A stretch of DNA of 64,000 bases from Odontesthes bonariensis (taxonomy: Eukaryota; Chordata; Actinopteri; Atheriniformes; Atherinopsidae), in contig NC_134529.1 of the NCBI RefSeq assembly GCF_027942865.1, positions 17,784,467 to 17,848,466 on the forward strand, written 5' to 3'. This document shows, piece after piece, positions 34,300-46,100 of the stretch (positions are counted from its first letter, which is position 1; every line of letters starts with the position of its first letter). The notes beneath the pieces are model-generated. The model was not told where the DNA came from. It worked only from the letters and a program-made list of their open reading frames with translations, and searched no databases. Position numbers and translations under genes: made by a program.

Positions 34300-35835
34300 T
34301 GTGTCAGCCTAACCGAAACTGGACTTTTAAACTCCATGTAAACATGTTGGCTTGACCAAAATCATTCAAGCTTCTCAAAATCTGGCTGACATGGCCAGAT
34401 AATACAGTCGGGGTTCTAATCACTCCTGCTTGTGCACGCTCGACTAGACTCAGATGGGCCTAGGCGCTCTCCACATGCTCTAAAGTTCCATCTTTTTGTA
34501 AAAACAATCAAGTGCATGTGTATATCAATACAGCCAAATTCCCATTAAAGCTGATTTAATTCACATTTGTTCTGTTCCTTTTTGTCAGATGAGGTCTGGC
34601 AGATGACTATTGTGACTGAATATTACATCTATTGTTAATAATTATTGTGCAAAGAAAAATTTAGATTCATGGTAAGTGCACTGCGTATATTTTGTTTTCT
34701 AGATGTGATGCATTCTTATAGATTAAAATAACTACGCCTACTCTGGTAATTGAAGTGAGCTCCATCTCAACTAGCTATAGTTTTAAAAATATATTTTCAT
34801 TTTTGCAATATGACTTCTGCTTTTCCCTTACAAAAAGGATCTAAATTGGATTTGTATTCTTCAATGCAATCTTGTGTCAATGCACACATTTATGTAAGCA
34901 CTTCATCATCATATCCTCAGATCCTCGGTATTTCTCAGTAAGATATTTTTCCCTATAGTGTATTTGAAGCTGATAAAAAGTGTAATGAGACTTAACTTTG
35001 GGAGAACTCGGACCTCATTCTTCAAATAACCTTAGCTCTATGACCCCATATACAGCTTCAATATAATCAGATGGTGTTTTGCAACAGTCATGTGAAGGAA
35101 ATTTGTACTTTGATGGAAGTGCTGATAGTCTAACATTCCTTTAGAAAACACAAGATGAGGATACTTGATGTTATTTAACATTTGCTGCCATGTGAAAGCT
35201 CAGCCAGACGGAGAGTGTGAGCACATCAAAGTTCACACAGTTTAACCAAACATTTACTGTGGTACATGTGACTCCATAATGGAATAACCTTTGACCTTCT
35301 TTAATCCAGTTTTTTAATTTCACACACAGATAGTCATTTTAGGCTAATGTTCACTGCATAGCTTAAAAAAAGAGTCAATTTGCCTGTTGTAAATCTATAG
35401 ATTATATTGACAACGGCGCGTGACGATAAAACTGACACGGAACATTGGCCAATATGAGTTCCCAATTTCAAAATCATGGTTTAATGTTTGTGTTATCTTT
35501 GTCTACTGAATATAGTGGGACTAAAAAACTCTGCTCATCTTTTTCAGTTGGCTCCTAGCTGGGGTTCTGCCAGTTCTCCTCTTAAACTAGCAGTCTGCAG
35601 CTCATTGGTTATTTTGCAAGTGTGTCTTTAAAAAGCTCAGCAAAACATGATATCGTCAAAAGAATGGCCAGTACTGTACTTTGTTCTATTCTCTGCCCAA
35701 CTTTTTGGACACTATTCAGCCTTATGTACATAGATTCTCTTATCTTTCTGTCAGTGAAGGTCCATCGAACCAGTTGTCACATGGCTACTGATGATAACGT
35801 GTGTGGGTGCTTTCTTTTGGTGGTCAGAACATGTT
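34300..35835. other. leg1 upstream spacer
   Basis: AT-rich DNA with no recognised gene or named repeat. Distal regulatory elements of leg1 could lie here but none can be supported. Confidence 0.4.
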
Positions 35836-35838
35836 AGT

Positions 35839-35860
35839 GTAAACAGTAAGAGTATATAAG
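35839..35860 (+). promoter_or_regulatory. leg1: leg1 core promoter: FOX-type site and TATA box
   Basis: TATATAAG at 35,853-35,860 lies 83-90 bp upstream of the leg1 ATG, predicting a start near 35,885. GTAAACA at 35,839-35,845, the inverse of the forkhead core TGTTTAC, is just upstream and would suit FOXA control of a liver gene. The TATA call is firm as a motif; the FOX role is inference. Confidence 0.6.
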
Positions 35861-35942
35861 TCCTGTGTCTCAAGCAGCTCTCAGTTCCGAGAGCATACTC
35901 TTGACTCGTTGAATCGTTCCGCGTAGTCCCAAGACTGCAGTC

Positions 35943-38900
35943 ATGTTGCGTCCGGCAGGCTTCGGCCTCATCCTGGCTTGTGTAGTGTCTCTAAGCAGCG
36001 CTGCTGTTATTTTAGAAAACGGCATGCCTGTCCTTTGGGCACAAACAGCTAGCCAAACGACTGAGCTGCCATCACAAAATGGGATTTTGACTCCTGATCC
36101 CTGGCATTATCTTAACCGTATGAGTTTGTACCGGCTGCTGATAGCTGCGACAGATCCCTACATGGGATCCATGGGGACGGGCCCTACAGAAAGTCCATTG
36201 TGGGGGCTGCCACTGCAGCTTGGATGGATGCTAACTTCAGGTATTATCATTATTATTGTTTTTTTTTTTTTTATCAATAGTAATGCTTCCCTAATGAGCT
36301 ATAAAAGTACATGTCTATGACAAGGTTTTGATGAGTCCCTAAGCCACTCAAAAAACAATCATTCTTTGCAGACCAAATCTTTTTTTTAACTTTATGGTTA
36401 CTTAATGGCATAACATTCAAAGACATCAGCTGATGATTTGTTGTTTCTGCAGGGCGACTCGCTGACCCAACCGGTGCAACAACCTGTGGTCTGCAAACAG
36501 GAGATACTATGTGCATTTCAACTCAGAGCTGGTGGGGCTGTAAGTACGACAAACTAACAATTAATACAAACGAGAACGAATAGAGATCTCTAACCACCTC
36601 TTTGTGTCTTTCAAGGTGTGAACTACTTCAACGCTGCATTTCCCTTCCTGTCTGCTGCACAACAGGGCCTCATGGGACCAGATGTCCAGGTACAAGGGAT
36701 GTTTTTATGTAATTGCACAAAAATTAATAGTCACAATTTTGATATCAGTGAAGACTATGGATGATTTTCACACCACCAGGTCCAGATGCAGGTGCCTGCA
36801 GGTGTAGAGGACTACTGTACTACCTATGCTGACTGTTCAACTCGCTACCCTGATGCCATGTCGAAGTGGGACGCCTTTTTCCAGGTATCAAAAAAAGAAA
36901 CTATTATTGCTATTGTTGCTGAAAATAATTCAAATACCAAAGTTTGAGAGGCGCGCTGCACAGATTTTACATAACACGTTCTGTCAACTTGTCACAAGGG
37001 CCAACTCACCTTAGCATATAATGTAGTCTTTTCAGAAAAAGACCTATTGTGCAGTCTGACATTGGGGTATACTGGCCTCTGCTGCTTCCATATTTTTCTG
37101 TCTTGTCTGCTTCCTTGACCCCCAAGAGCTAGCCTGATAAACCAGCCTAAATGGATTGGATGTCTAATTTAGTCTGGCTCCGATGAATGGATACAACGGA
37201 ACATTGTTGATGAGCACAACCCGTTGTCTTTCAAACCGTGTCTGTGCCTATAGGCCAACGCTCTGACCCTCTGCCCCGCCCGCGTTGATTCAAAACACAT
37301 CTCTGCGTTGTGATTGGTTTAGTTGCCATCTGCCAGATTCAGGGCAGTATTTTCAAAATGAAAAGTGGTTCGAAGCCAGACCCAACCGCAGGCAAAACAT
37401 TTTGCCGTCCAGCAGTTGGCGCTGGTTTTCCAGGCTACCCAAGAGCCTGTTATACTAAACTGCTGAAATATGATTTTAATGATCTATGTGCGTCCATAAA
37501 GGCTCTCAAGGTTTCCAGTGAGTCTGCACTGCCTGACAATGAGAAGAAAGACTCTCTCCTTGGTGTCTACTGGGCAGCTCAAATGGCTTCAACTTATGCA
37601 TCTGCAGCATGCAACGCAAGGTAACTGTCTATAGTCATGTGAACTGAAAAAGTATCTATCTATCCGTCTGTCCGTCTGTAGTAGTTCTATTTTGCACAAC
37701 TTCTGTTACTGTAGACAGCAGTTTGTGTTTGTCCCATCAAATATTATTTAAAAGTTAGCTATCAACAGTGGGAATTGTTTTGTGCACATGTAAACCTTTT
37801 AACTTGCATGGATAGGTTTTGCCTGAAAACAACATTTGATTAGCCACCCAGTGGAGTGAAGCTACCCCCTGTGGTGAGTTAGGTTTGCATAACAAATGGA
37901 AAAAGGGAAACAGCTACCATGGCACCATCTAAGGACAAAAAAAAACCAAAAACGTTGCATTCTGTTATATCACATGTCATCACATTAGCTGCAATAGCTC
38001 ATGTCATACTTCATTAAGCAAATACAGACCTCGGGAGCTTGTTTTTCTAGTTCCAATGATTTGCTTTATAGAGCTGGGAAACTTAGGAATTGCTCCTTCT
38101 CCTGGTCGTGGCTTAATGTTTCCAGCATGGGTGGTGCCGTGGGTGGTGCCAGAGGGGCACTGGCCCCTACTGAATCTGATTCGTCCCTGAAGTCCCCCCG
38201 TTCAGTACCCGGTGGCTTTACCCTGGTGCTTCACTTGCTCCAACTATAATAATGTTGTTTTAATGTAAGACAAGAAAAAATATTTTTAAATCGCAGACTG
38301 TATCCAGTAACGAAAAATAAATGGACGGTGTAATATAAACCTTCCTGAAAAAGAATTGGTCACAGATGTAGGACTTATACATATTTTCCCATTAAACGGT
38401 TGGTGGTGTGCTATATTTGCCGAGTGGTGTGTTTACTGTTAAAACAGATGTGTGGTTGCCCCCCTGCCAAAAGGCTCTGATTGGTTTCTTGCTTTCATTG
38501 GATGTTAAACTCTACACCCCCAAATGCAGGACAGGTCATCATCATTGTTTTATTTTTTTGAAATTGCAAACCTTCAAGTACCATTAAGAAAATCCACAAA
38601 ATGCCTTTCCTGGCTTGAATAGTATTTCATCAAACTTTTATACACAATCGTAGGGGGTAAAAAAGACAAAGTGAATTTCCTAATATACCGACCAATTTCT
38701 TTAAACGTTCTTATTTTCACCTCTCTCGTGTTCTCTCCTTTAGGCAGAGCCACTATTCCTCTGAGGAGGTGTCATTCATGAACAACTGGTTGAACTCAGC
38801 AGAGTACGTATCTGCAGCTCATTTCCAGGCCAACTTGGAAAAATCTACAATGTTCCTGACCCCTCTGCCAGGTCGAATTTTACGGGTACATACATTTTCC

Positions 38901-39319
38901 GCCATGCGTTTATTTACCTATGACATTTTTTAACTTGTACCTACAAATAGCTTTTGTCTGCACTGTCCTTTAGGAGGGTGATGTGCCACCTAACATTCCT
39001 GATCTGAGTCAGGACGAGAACCATTCACTGTATATCTTCTCCTGGATGAGAAACATAAATACTATGCTCGGTAAGAAACACACACACAAAGATTTGATTT
39101 GATCTTTTTCGTTTTTAATTTGAATTTGTTTGCTTTTAAGTAAGATTATTATCATGTCATCTACCAGGTGGGACCTTGGTGCGTCTGTGGAAGAGCGCCA
39201 TGTGCTCGGTGGCCACAAGAGAGAGAGGGAAAGAGTTGTTGGAGCAACTGCTGCTGAATCCCAGCTTTGCCACAAGTACTTTCCTGTCCATCATCACTGG
39301 AATGACCTCAAGCTGCTGA
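35943..39319 (+). CDS. leg1: LEG1 (liver-enriched gene 1, C6orf58 family), secreted
   Basis: Secreted LEG1-family protein, reported in zebrafish to be liver-enriched and needed for liver growth; the biochemical activity is unknown. Exons: 35,943-36,240; 36,453-36,539; 36,616-36,689; 36,780-36,884; 37,502-37,620; 38,744-38,885; 38,974-39,070; 39,168-39,319. All introns are GT-AG, and phases join to 357 residues plus stop. A signal peptide covers about residues 1-21 (MLRPAGFGLILACVVSLSSA). The family hallmark WGLPLQ is at 87-92, followed by GRLADP at 100-105. Cysteines occur at 111, 120 and 129 (CISTQSWWGC), and a sequon NHS at N291. Exon 5 was started at 37,502 because only that acceptor keeps phase; a TACTAAAC branch-point-like site lies at 37,453. 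A MITE sits in intron 4. Only one copy is seen here, although some fish carry tandem leg1 genes. Confidence 0.93.
37130..37437. mobile_element. MITE in leg1 intron 4 with target duplication
   Basis: Ends are inverted: TAGCCTGATAAACCAGC at the left and, reversed, TAGCCTGGAAAACCAGC at the right (two mismatches in 17). The element is 308 bp and flanked on both sides by CCCAAGAGC (37,121-37,129 and 37,438-37,446), a clear target-site duplication of 8-9 bp. This size suggests the hAT superfamily. The body is GC-richer than its surroundings and non-coding. It ends 64 bp before leg1 exon 5. Confidence 0.85.
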
Positions 39320-39495
39320 GACTAACACAAACAGGAAAAGACAAAGAGGCCGCAACCCTTTCAATACTTTCTTACCTGGACAGTGATTTCTCTTTTTTAA
39401 TCAATTTAAGTGAGAGTTGTCCATATCCTAAGGCTGTTGACTAACAGGCACTTTCAGATTACATGATCCTTATGTTCCATAAATGTTTGTGTCCC

Positions 39496-39501
39496 AATAA
39501 A
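39496..39501 (+). terminator. leg1: leg1 poly(A) signal AATAAA
   Basis: A canonical AATAAA lies about 180 bp after the leg1 stop codon at 39,317-39,319, fitting a short 3' UTR with cleavage near 39,515-39,525. Confidence 0.75.
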
Positions 39502-39529
39502 GATTCAACAAACCCTGACTTCTACCATC

Positions 39530-41730
39530 GTGATTTAATTCTTTGTTTAAAAGTTTTATAATATGTGGCACTCCTACGAGGAGACAGGAATATCAGTCTT
39601 TACACACAAACTAAGGCTAACTTTAACTTTCTTTTCTGGCTCTACCTCAACACAAATACCAGACTGAAATGTGTGTTGTACACATTGATGTATCAGCAAC
39701 AGAAATCCAATTTTATGATGTGTAATGTTCCTTAATACTCATAGTACATTATGCACATTGCACGGAGAAAATGTTTAATTTAATCTGATTTCAAATAATA
39801 ATCATATAACACAGGAATGTGTTCAAACTGCAGGTTTTCTAGAATTGAGGATCTGAACACCTTTCACTGGCAGATGGCTTTAAAGTTTAGTATAGCTAAG
39901 AAGTGATGTCACCACAACTCTCAACTGAAAAAAATGTACGAATATCTTAAATGAGATTTATTTGTCATGACGGTAAAGATGATCAGTCTACTAACTTGCA
40001 TGTCAAATTGAGAACCACTAAGAGATCTACTCCAATCCAATACTGCTCCCTTGTGGTGACCCTGTATCATAAAAATTTAACTTTTTCAGGTAGTAAGGTA
40101 AAGGTATTTTTGACGTTGTGATAGGCACTATTTCTCTGGATGTGATTTCAGTTTTTTTCAGTTTATGTCCATAGCACTTTTGTTTCATAGTATTGGATTA
40201 ACCTGTAGGTACAGCTTTAAAGAGAGTATTCCTAAAGACAAGAAACAAGTGGACTAATAAACTCCCAGTTTATAGATTACAGACACAAAAACAACAATTA
40301 CGGAGAAGTCTTTATTTAAACACAAAATGCATCTTTTAATAAAATACTACACATATTTTGACTCAATGTGGTGACGGCATCATGTGAAAATTACATTTTG
40401 TTTTAACAGGAAGACACAAAGGGCCATTGTATCTGCCATAAGAAATGCTCAAGAAACTCCGATGCATCAACAGAATGTATCTATGCTAACTTATGATTGT
40501 CCGTGGAAAAGCAAGATCAAGCACAAAAATCACAGTAACCAAACACAAATGCAAAGGCTTGCACACTCTGTGCTTTAAGGTTGTTTACTTTTTCCTTTTG
40601 TTGTAACTTGTGTTTCTATTTTTTTTTTTCCATCATCAAGCTTGTTTTTAGAGAGCGTTAATTTAGTGGCAAATTTTGCTCAGTTGCTCAGTATAAAAAC
40701 ACAAATTACATAGCTGGGATGAAAAAAATCTATTTCACATGAAACAAAGAACTCATATCCTTTTAAACATCGATAAATAAATGCAGAATGTCCAGAATAT
40801 TCTGGCTCTAACTGCATACATATCATATTAATTGTGGCAGTTTTTCAACAGGACAAACCAGTTAATACCGCTTTCTCAGGTTATGGAAAACCTGGAGGGT
40901 TGATAATAAACATGTTGCAATGGTTAATTTACACCAGTGGCCCCCAAACTGTGGGGTGAGCCCCTCTTTAGAGGCGCATTACCTGGAGGTAAAATGTGGA
41001 AAGAAACCATAAAGTTGTAAAATCCTGTTTTCTCAGCAGATTCATTCAAGCCATGAAACAGGCATAATGCAAGAGTAAATAACATTTACTGACTGTTCGC
41101 ATCCATTGAAGAATGACTGTGCAATCACAGCTTGGCAACTGTAACTAAGCACAGCTGGCCTGTTGAGCTTTAACTACTTGTAGTATGGAACAATTTAATC
41201 AGTGTATTGTTTCTGTTCTAATGAAAGCTGCCTATTGTCAAACCAATATCATTATTTAGGTAAGAAAGGTTTCCTCCGTCACAGTTCACAGCTGTAACGT
41301 CAACAGCTCTACTTATCGGGAGTCCAGATTTTACATTATCAGAGCCTGCATTAACATTCTGCCAGCAGTTTATAGCTTTCGTGTTTTTTTTTTTTTTTAA
41401 AAACACTTTTAAAGATGTTAACAGTAAATTGAGCTGCTGAGCTTCACTGATAGTTACAGTTGCTGTTACCAAAAACCAAACTTTTTGCTCCAAACGAGAG
41501 TGTCCTCTTGATATAAACAGTATTCAGGTATCAGGTAACAAGTATCTACAAGATGAACAGTCTTGACAGGGAATGGTTGAATTGCTCAGATAAACTGCAA
41601 ACAAAACCCAACAGCTACATTTTGGACACTACCGGCACGAGCCTGTTAAATGTTTAATTTCATGGCATTACCATTAGAAAAAGACTGAACAAGTAAGGCT
41701 TGTTTGGAAGGGTTGCAGAGAATTGGACTG
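39530..41730. other. Spacer between leg1 and dpf3
   Basis: No gene recognised. At about 40,932 a CCAGTGGCCCCCAAACTGTG phrase resembles the terminal repeat of fish hAT elements, but no matching second end was found, so it is not called as an element. Confidence 0.4.
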
Positions 41731-41734
41731 TATC

Positions 41735-41812
41735 ATAGAAGTGCCTTGAAATTACATTTGTTGTGATTTGGCGCTATATTAATTAACTGAATTAAATTAA
41801 ATTGAATTGAGA
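41735..41812 (+). repeat. LINE/SINE-type 3' tail with GAATT repeats
   Basis: The phrase TTGTGATTTGGCGCTATATT followed by an ATTAAATT/GAATTGA run is a very common 3' terminus of fish retroposons. Only the tail is present. Confidence 0.55.
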
Positions 41813-41859
41813 AAGCTTCTTCTCTCTCAAAAGAACGTGGCTGCACAGCTTAGGTTTAC

Positions 41860-42000
41860 AAAGTTGTATCTGAACGAACTACAAGACTTCTGGAACGATG
41901 TCCTTTGGGCAGACAAGACCAGAGTGGAGTTTGGTCATACTGGACAGCACCGTGTTTGGTGAAAACCAAGCACAACATATCATATCAACGTATCTACAAT
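41860..42000 (+). mobile_element. Tc1-like transposase fragment
   Basis: The + strand frame reads LNELQDFWNDVLWADKTRVE then FGHTGQHRVW, a stop, and KPSTTYHINV. This is the Tc1/mariner catalytic motif around VLW-x-D-x-T-x-x-E, with an internal stop. Flanking inverted repeats were not found. Confidence 0.65.
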
Positions 42001-42129
42001 ACGTACAGTAATGACACAGACATCTGCGGTTGTACTTACTTAATTTTGAGACCAGATTGATTTTGATTTGTAAAACTCCAGAACGAAAATACAGGCAATT
42101 TTCATTTGAGGACCAGACTGCCATAAAAA

Positions 42130-43160
42130 AAAATTCAGGTCATGTTCATATATCATCATTTAGCTGATGATAATGGCATAAATGTACGACATATTTTGGT
42201 GGAATACGGACAGAAACAGTTTGGGGGCCACCGATTTACAGTAACAATGATTTCTTTGACAGCAACACTGAACCATTATCAGCAATATATAAAGAAATGT
42301 TTCATACTGTGTAAAGAAATGTGAAATGGTTTGTTAAGTGTCACTCTGAGCACCGCTGTATCCTAGTTACTGTAAGCATACCAAAACAGATATGCGTTAT
42401 AAGTGTCACCACCCTCCCAAAGGACTGATAGTCCTGGCTGCTTTATCCCCCCCATTTCCTCTTAGCAGTGGATATAAATTTCACGAAGCTTGACAAAAAC
42501 CTGTGAAAGATGGGATAACTAACACAGAGTCTGTCCAGATATAAAACAGGAATGTCACTGCAAAGTCTAAACACGGGCGAGGAGTGGAGCTGGAGGGAGA
42601 AATTTTAAACAAACATAAGTCAAACTCACTCAGCCCCCCCCCCCCTGCTGGAGATCTCAAACAACACAAGAAGTGATACAGCTTAAGCAAATGCCTTCCA
42701 AATATATATATCACATCTCATTCAAATAAATTTTAATCAGGATGGAAAACATCCAGACACTTCGACATGTTTAGTTTAAAATAAACCTGTACTTCACATA
42801 CACACATGCACTGCACAGTATTGGCAGTCTTGCGTTGGCTTCTTGCTGTCCGCTGGGTGGTGAGGTAGAGAAATGACTGAACGGCAGACCTGCTGTTAGC
42901 TGACTTGTGGTGGAGATTGCATGCTGATGGCATTTGCATCTGTTGAGTGTTGCTTGGCTATATGAGAGGTAGAGGATCTCTGTGCCCCACACAGGAAGCT
43001 GCCCTGAGCCTGCTAATGCACTGGAATGTTCGTGTGTGTGTGTGTATGGGTGTGAGTGTGAGTATCTGTGAGTGATTTTGATTCTATCTGAAAGTTATTT
43101 CCAAAACATTTAATGTACATGTACAAACATATTTCTTTTGTGTATTTGTCGGGGAAGGGT
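42130..43160. other. Spacer and probable dpf3 3' UTR
   Basis: The right part is the likely minus-strand 3' UTR of dpf3. An ATTAAA variant poly(A) signal reads on the minus strand at 43,114-43,109, about 50 bp past the stop, but stronger signals may lie further away. It includes a poly-C run near 42,638 and (GT)n near 43,033. Confidence 0.35.
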
Positions 43161-43162
43161 TT

Positions 43163-46100
43163 TTATGCCTCTCCGTAGGCTGAGGCTTTGTCTTTTAACA
43201 GGTCCAGACACAAGTGACAGCTCCAGCTTCCTGTGGACAAAGAGAGACAGAGACAGGTTGAAATCTTTGTCCTTCCCTCTTTTCCATCTATAGCCTTCGC
43301 CTGCAGTCCATCCCCGACGTGACATGTATAGTATTTATCCACCGACTGGTTTAATAGAACTTGTGAGTGTCTCTCACCTTCAGGAGGCTGGTTCATGGGA
43401 GGCTTCAGGCAGTACATGTGATATCCTCTGTCACAGTCATCACAAAACAGCAGCTGGTCCTGCATGAAACGCAAACAATTAATACCTTACACAACACAGC
43501 AAGAAGCAGCGCATATGACTGAACATGAGAATATATGACAAGAATTGATCTTCACATACATATAGCAGCTGTGACATTGGATTTCAGAATTGATTACTGT
43601 GTAATACATTGCCTCTGAAAGGCTGAATGCAGGCTGGTGAAAGACAAACTTTTTGAGCCACAGAGGACATACAAGGCTTCCCTCTCTGATACATACATCG
43701 TTCTCTGAGGTGCCACAGAGGCTGCACGACTTGCACTCGATGCACTGCCACTGGTACGTCCTCACTGCCTGCATCATGTTCTCAGTGAACTGCAGGCATG
43801 TAGGGTGACCTGCGCAGGGGCGGCGAGGCAGGAGATGAGAGAGGGAAAAGAGAGGTTTTTTTTAAGAGTAATTTGAAGTCTTAAGTGATTCCTTTGCTCA
43901 ACTGATTAAACATATTTTGTTTGGCTTGGGGTGAAATTTGGTGCATTACATTTGAACAGTTCTCTGAAGGGAAAATTGACTAGGCTGGACCCAGAGGTTG
44001 AATTTCCATTTCAGAAAGTCAGAAGATCCTCGCCCTGACCTCAAAGTTCAACATGGCTGCCTCGTGCATAAAAAGCATTACTAGCAGCAGACAAACTATT
44101 TACATGCACCTGTCAGTTTGAGTCTCATAGAATCATCTGCAGACATGGTATTGTTCAATCTATGTCAGTGAGTATATTGTTATTGTGTTTGTAGACACAA
44201 AATACAGCATAATGCATTGTAATCAGCTTGTATTGCTAATAATAGTTAGCCTGTTTTCCAACTTGCAACTACAATGCAGTCCACTAGAGTGCATTTTCAT
44301 TCCCTGCTCTAATTTCCTACTTCCGAAGCAAATGTTATGCAGCATAAGTCATCGATTTAAAAATGATACCATTTTTCAAGACATCCAAATTGCTGTGCTT
44401 TTGAAAAATAGCCAACACTCTTAAGAATTGAGTGTCTGTGATTCAGAAAACTATAACTGCAGCCACAGTGCTAACAAGTGCATTGAACATCAAGAAAGGC
44501 AAATGATACATATGTCTGGAGAACAGAACACAAGCAGTCATGTGTGTTTGGGAAAACACAGTAAAAGACATGTTTCATCATCATTTCCATAAATCTGCAG
44601 CACAAGAAACACATTTGATATAAACTGATCAGCCATTACATTAAAGCCACCTGCAAAATATTCCACCAAGACAGCCCGGTCTTGTTGGGACCTTTGGAGG
44701 TGTCCATGGCAACGGATCCTTTGGGTCCTATGGACTGCAGGTTGAGGCCTTTGTGGTTTGGGCTTGTTTCATCGCATCTTGTGGATGGTTGATCAAATTG
44801 GAATCAGGGGAGCCTGAAAGCCAGGTCGGCACATTGTGCTTTTTGTTGTGCTCCTCAAATCATGAATGCCATTTTGTCCTGCTGGGGAAGCTGATGGCTT
44901 CACAAAGTGCTGTTGTCACGGAGGGCGCGTGGTCTTGAACACTGTTAAAGTGGCTCATATGTGTCAACATAACATCTACGTGAAGGCCAGGGAGCTTTCC
45001 GAGCAGAAATATTACACTGTAAAGAGAAGATGTCATTCAGTTCACCTGTCAGTAGTTTTAATGATGTGGCTGATCAGAGTAAAAGTGGAAAAGGTTTACT
45101 GCTACTGCAACTGGGTATTGTGGCTTCAAACCAAAGGATCACAGTGTTTTAAATATCTTATGTGCAGACTTATGTTTCTGTTAGTATCAATGGGGTATCA
45201 ATGAGCCATAATCAACGACAAACTGATTTATATCAACTGAAAAAGCTGCCAGAAACAGTGATCACTATCCCAGACACTGATGGGTGAATGAAAACAAACA
45301 CGACCCGAAAGGAATCCAAAGTCTCCCCAATAAGACCAAAGAATTACAGTTGGGAAGAAATCAGCTGTGACTATTTTACCCTCCTACTCCAGGCATTTAT
45401 TACACACAAACTAAAAGCTCAACTCTGTTAATAAAAATTCGATATGCACACATTTGTCTGATAATCTACACTTTTGCTGAGTTTAACACAAGTGATCAGT
45501 AAGTAAGCAAATTTGATCATACTCACCCTCTACTCTGCTAATACAGTGGACTCTAAAGCTAATAAACAGCTTATAGCATATTGTTTCTGTTAGATAAACC
45601 TAGTCTCTGATTGCTGGTTTTGGTTAGTGTTTTTATGGATAAAGCCCTTGAGTCATGCTTTTGAAACTGCAACTGATATGTTGCAAGTTAAAAACACTGA
45701 GCCACAAATTCGACTGCCTATTTAGCTTAAAATACGTAAGAAATACTGTACCTGGATTGTGTTAACAAGGTTCAAAACGTTTTTGGTTTTTTTTACAAGG
45801 TTTTCCTTTTCTAAAATGGGGGGAGTCTATTCAGCCAGATCAGCGTACACAGAAACCACTTCACAGCAGGTAGTAGAATGAGTATTCCCTCTGAGTGCCC
45901 ACTGATAAAAAAATGAGGATCCAATCCTCACAGAGAGGAGCAAGGTAGTGACAATGGCTCTTACCTCTCAGCTCCCTGTACTCTGGAGTGGCTCAAGAGT
46001 CCATGTGTCCATCCTTTCTCCTCTCACTCTCTTTACTCATAGTTTACTATTTCTGCAGTCCACAGCACCTTCAAACTCTATAGTCCACAATTACTTGATT

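Noticed and set aside
37310..37501. Extension of leg1 exon 5 to the left
   Set aside because: The open frame continues leftwards, but most of it is the MITE. The acceptors at 37,392, 37,413, 37,416 and 37,434 are out of phase with exon 4; only the acceptor before 37,502 keeps the frame.
39130..39444. 104-codon + strand frame overlapping the leg1 last exon
   Set aside because: It is in a different phase from exon 7; the correct phase gives the shorter leg1 C-terminus ending at 39,319.
40930..41160. Possible hAT element end (CCAGTGGCCCCCAAACTGTG)
   Set aside because: Only one end-like sequence was seen; no partner end or target duplication was found.
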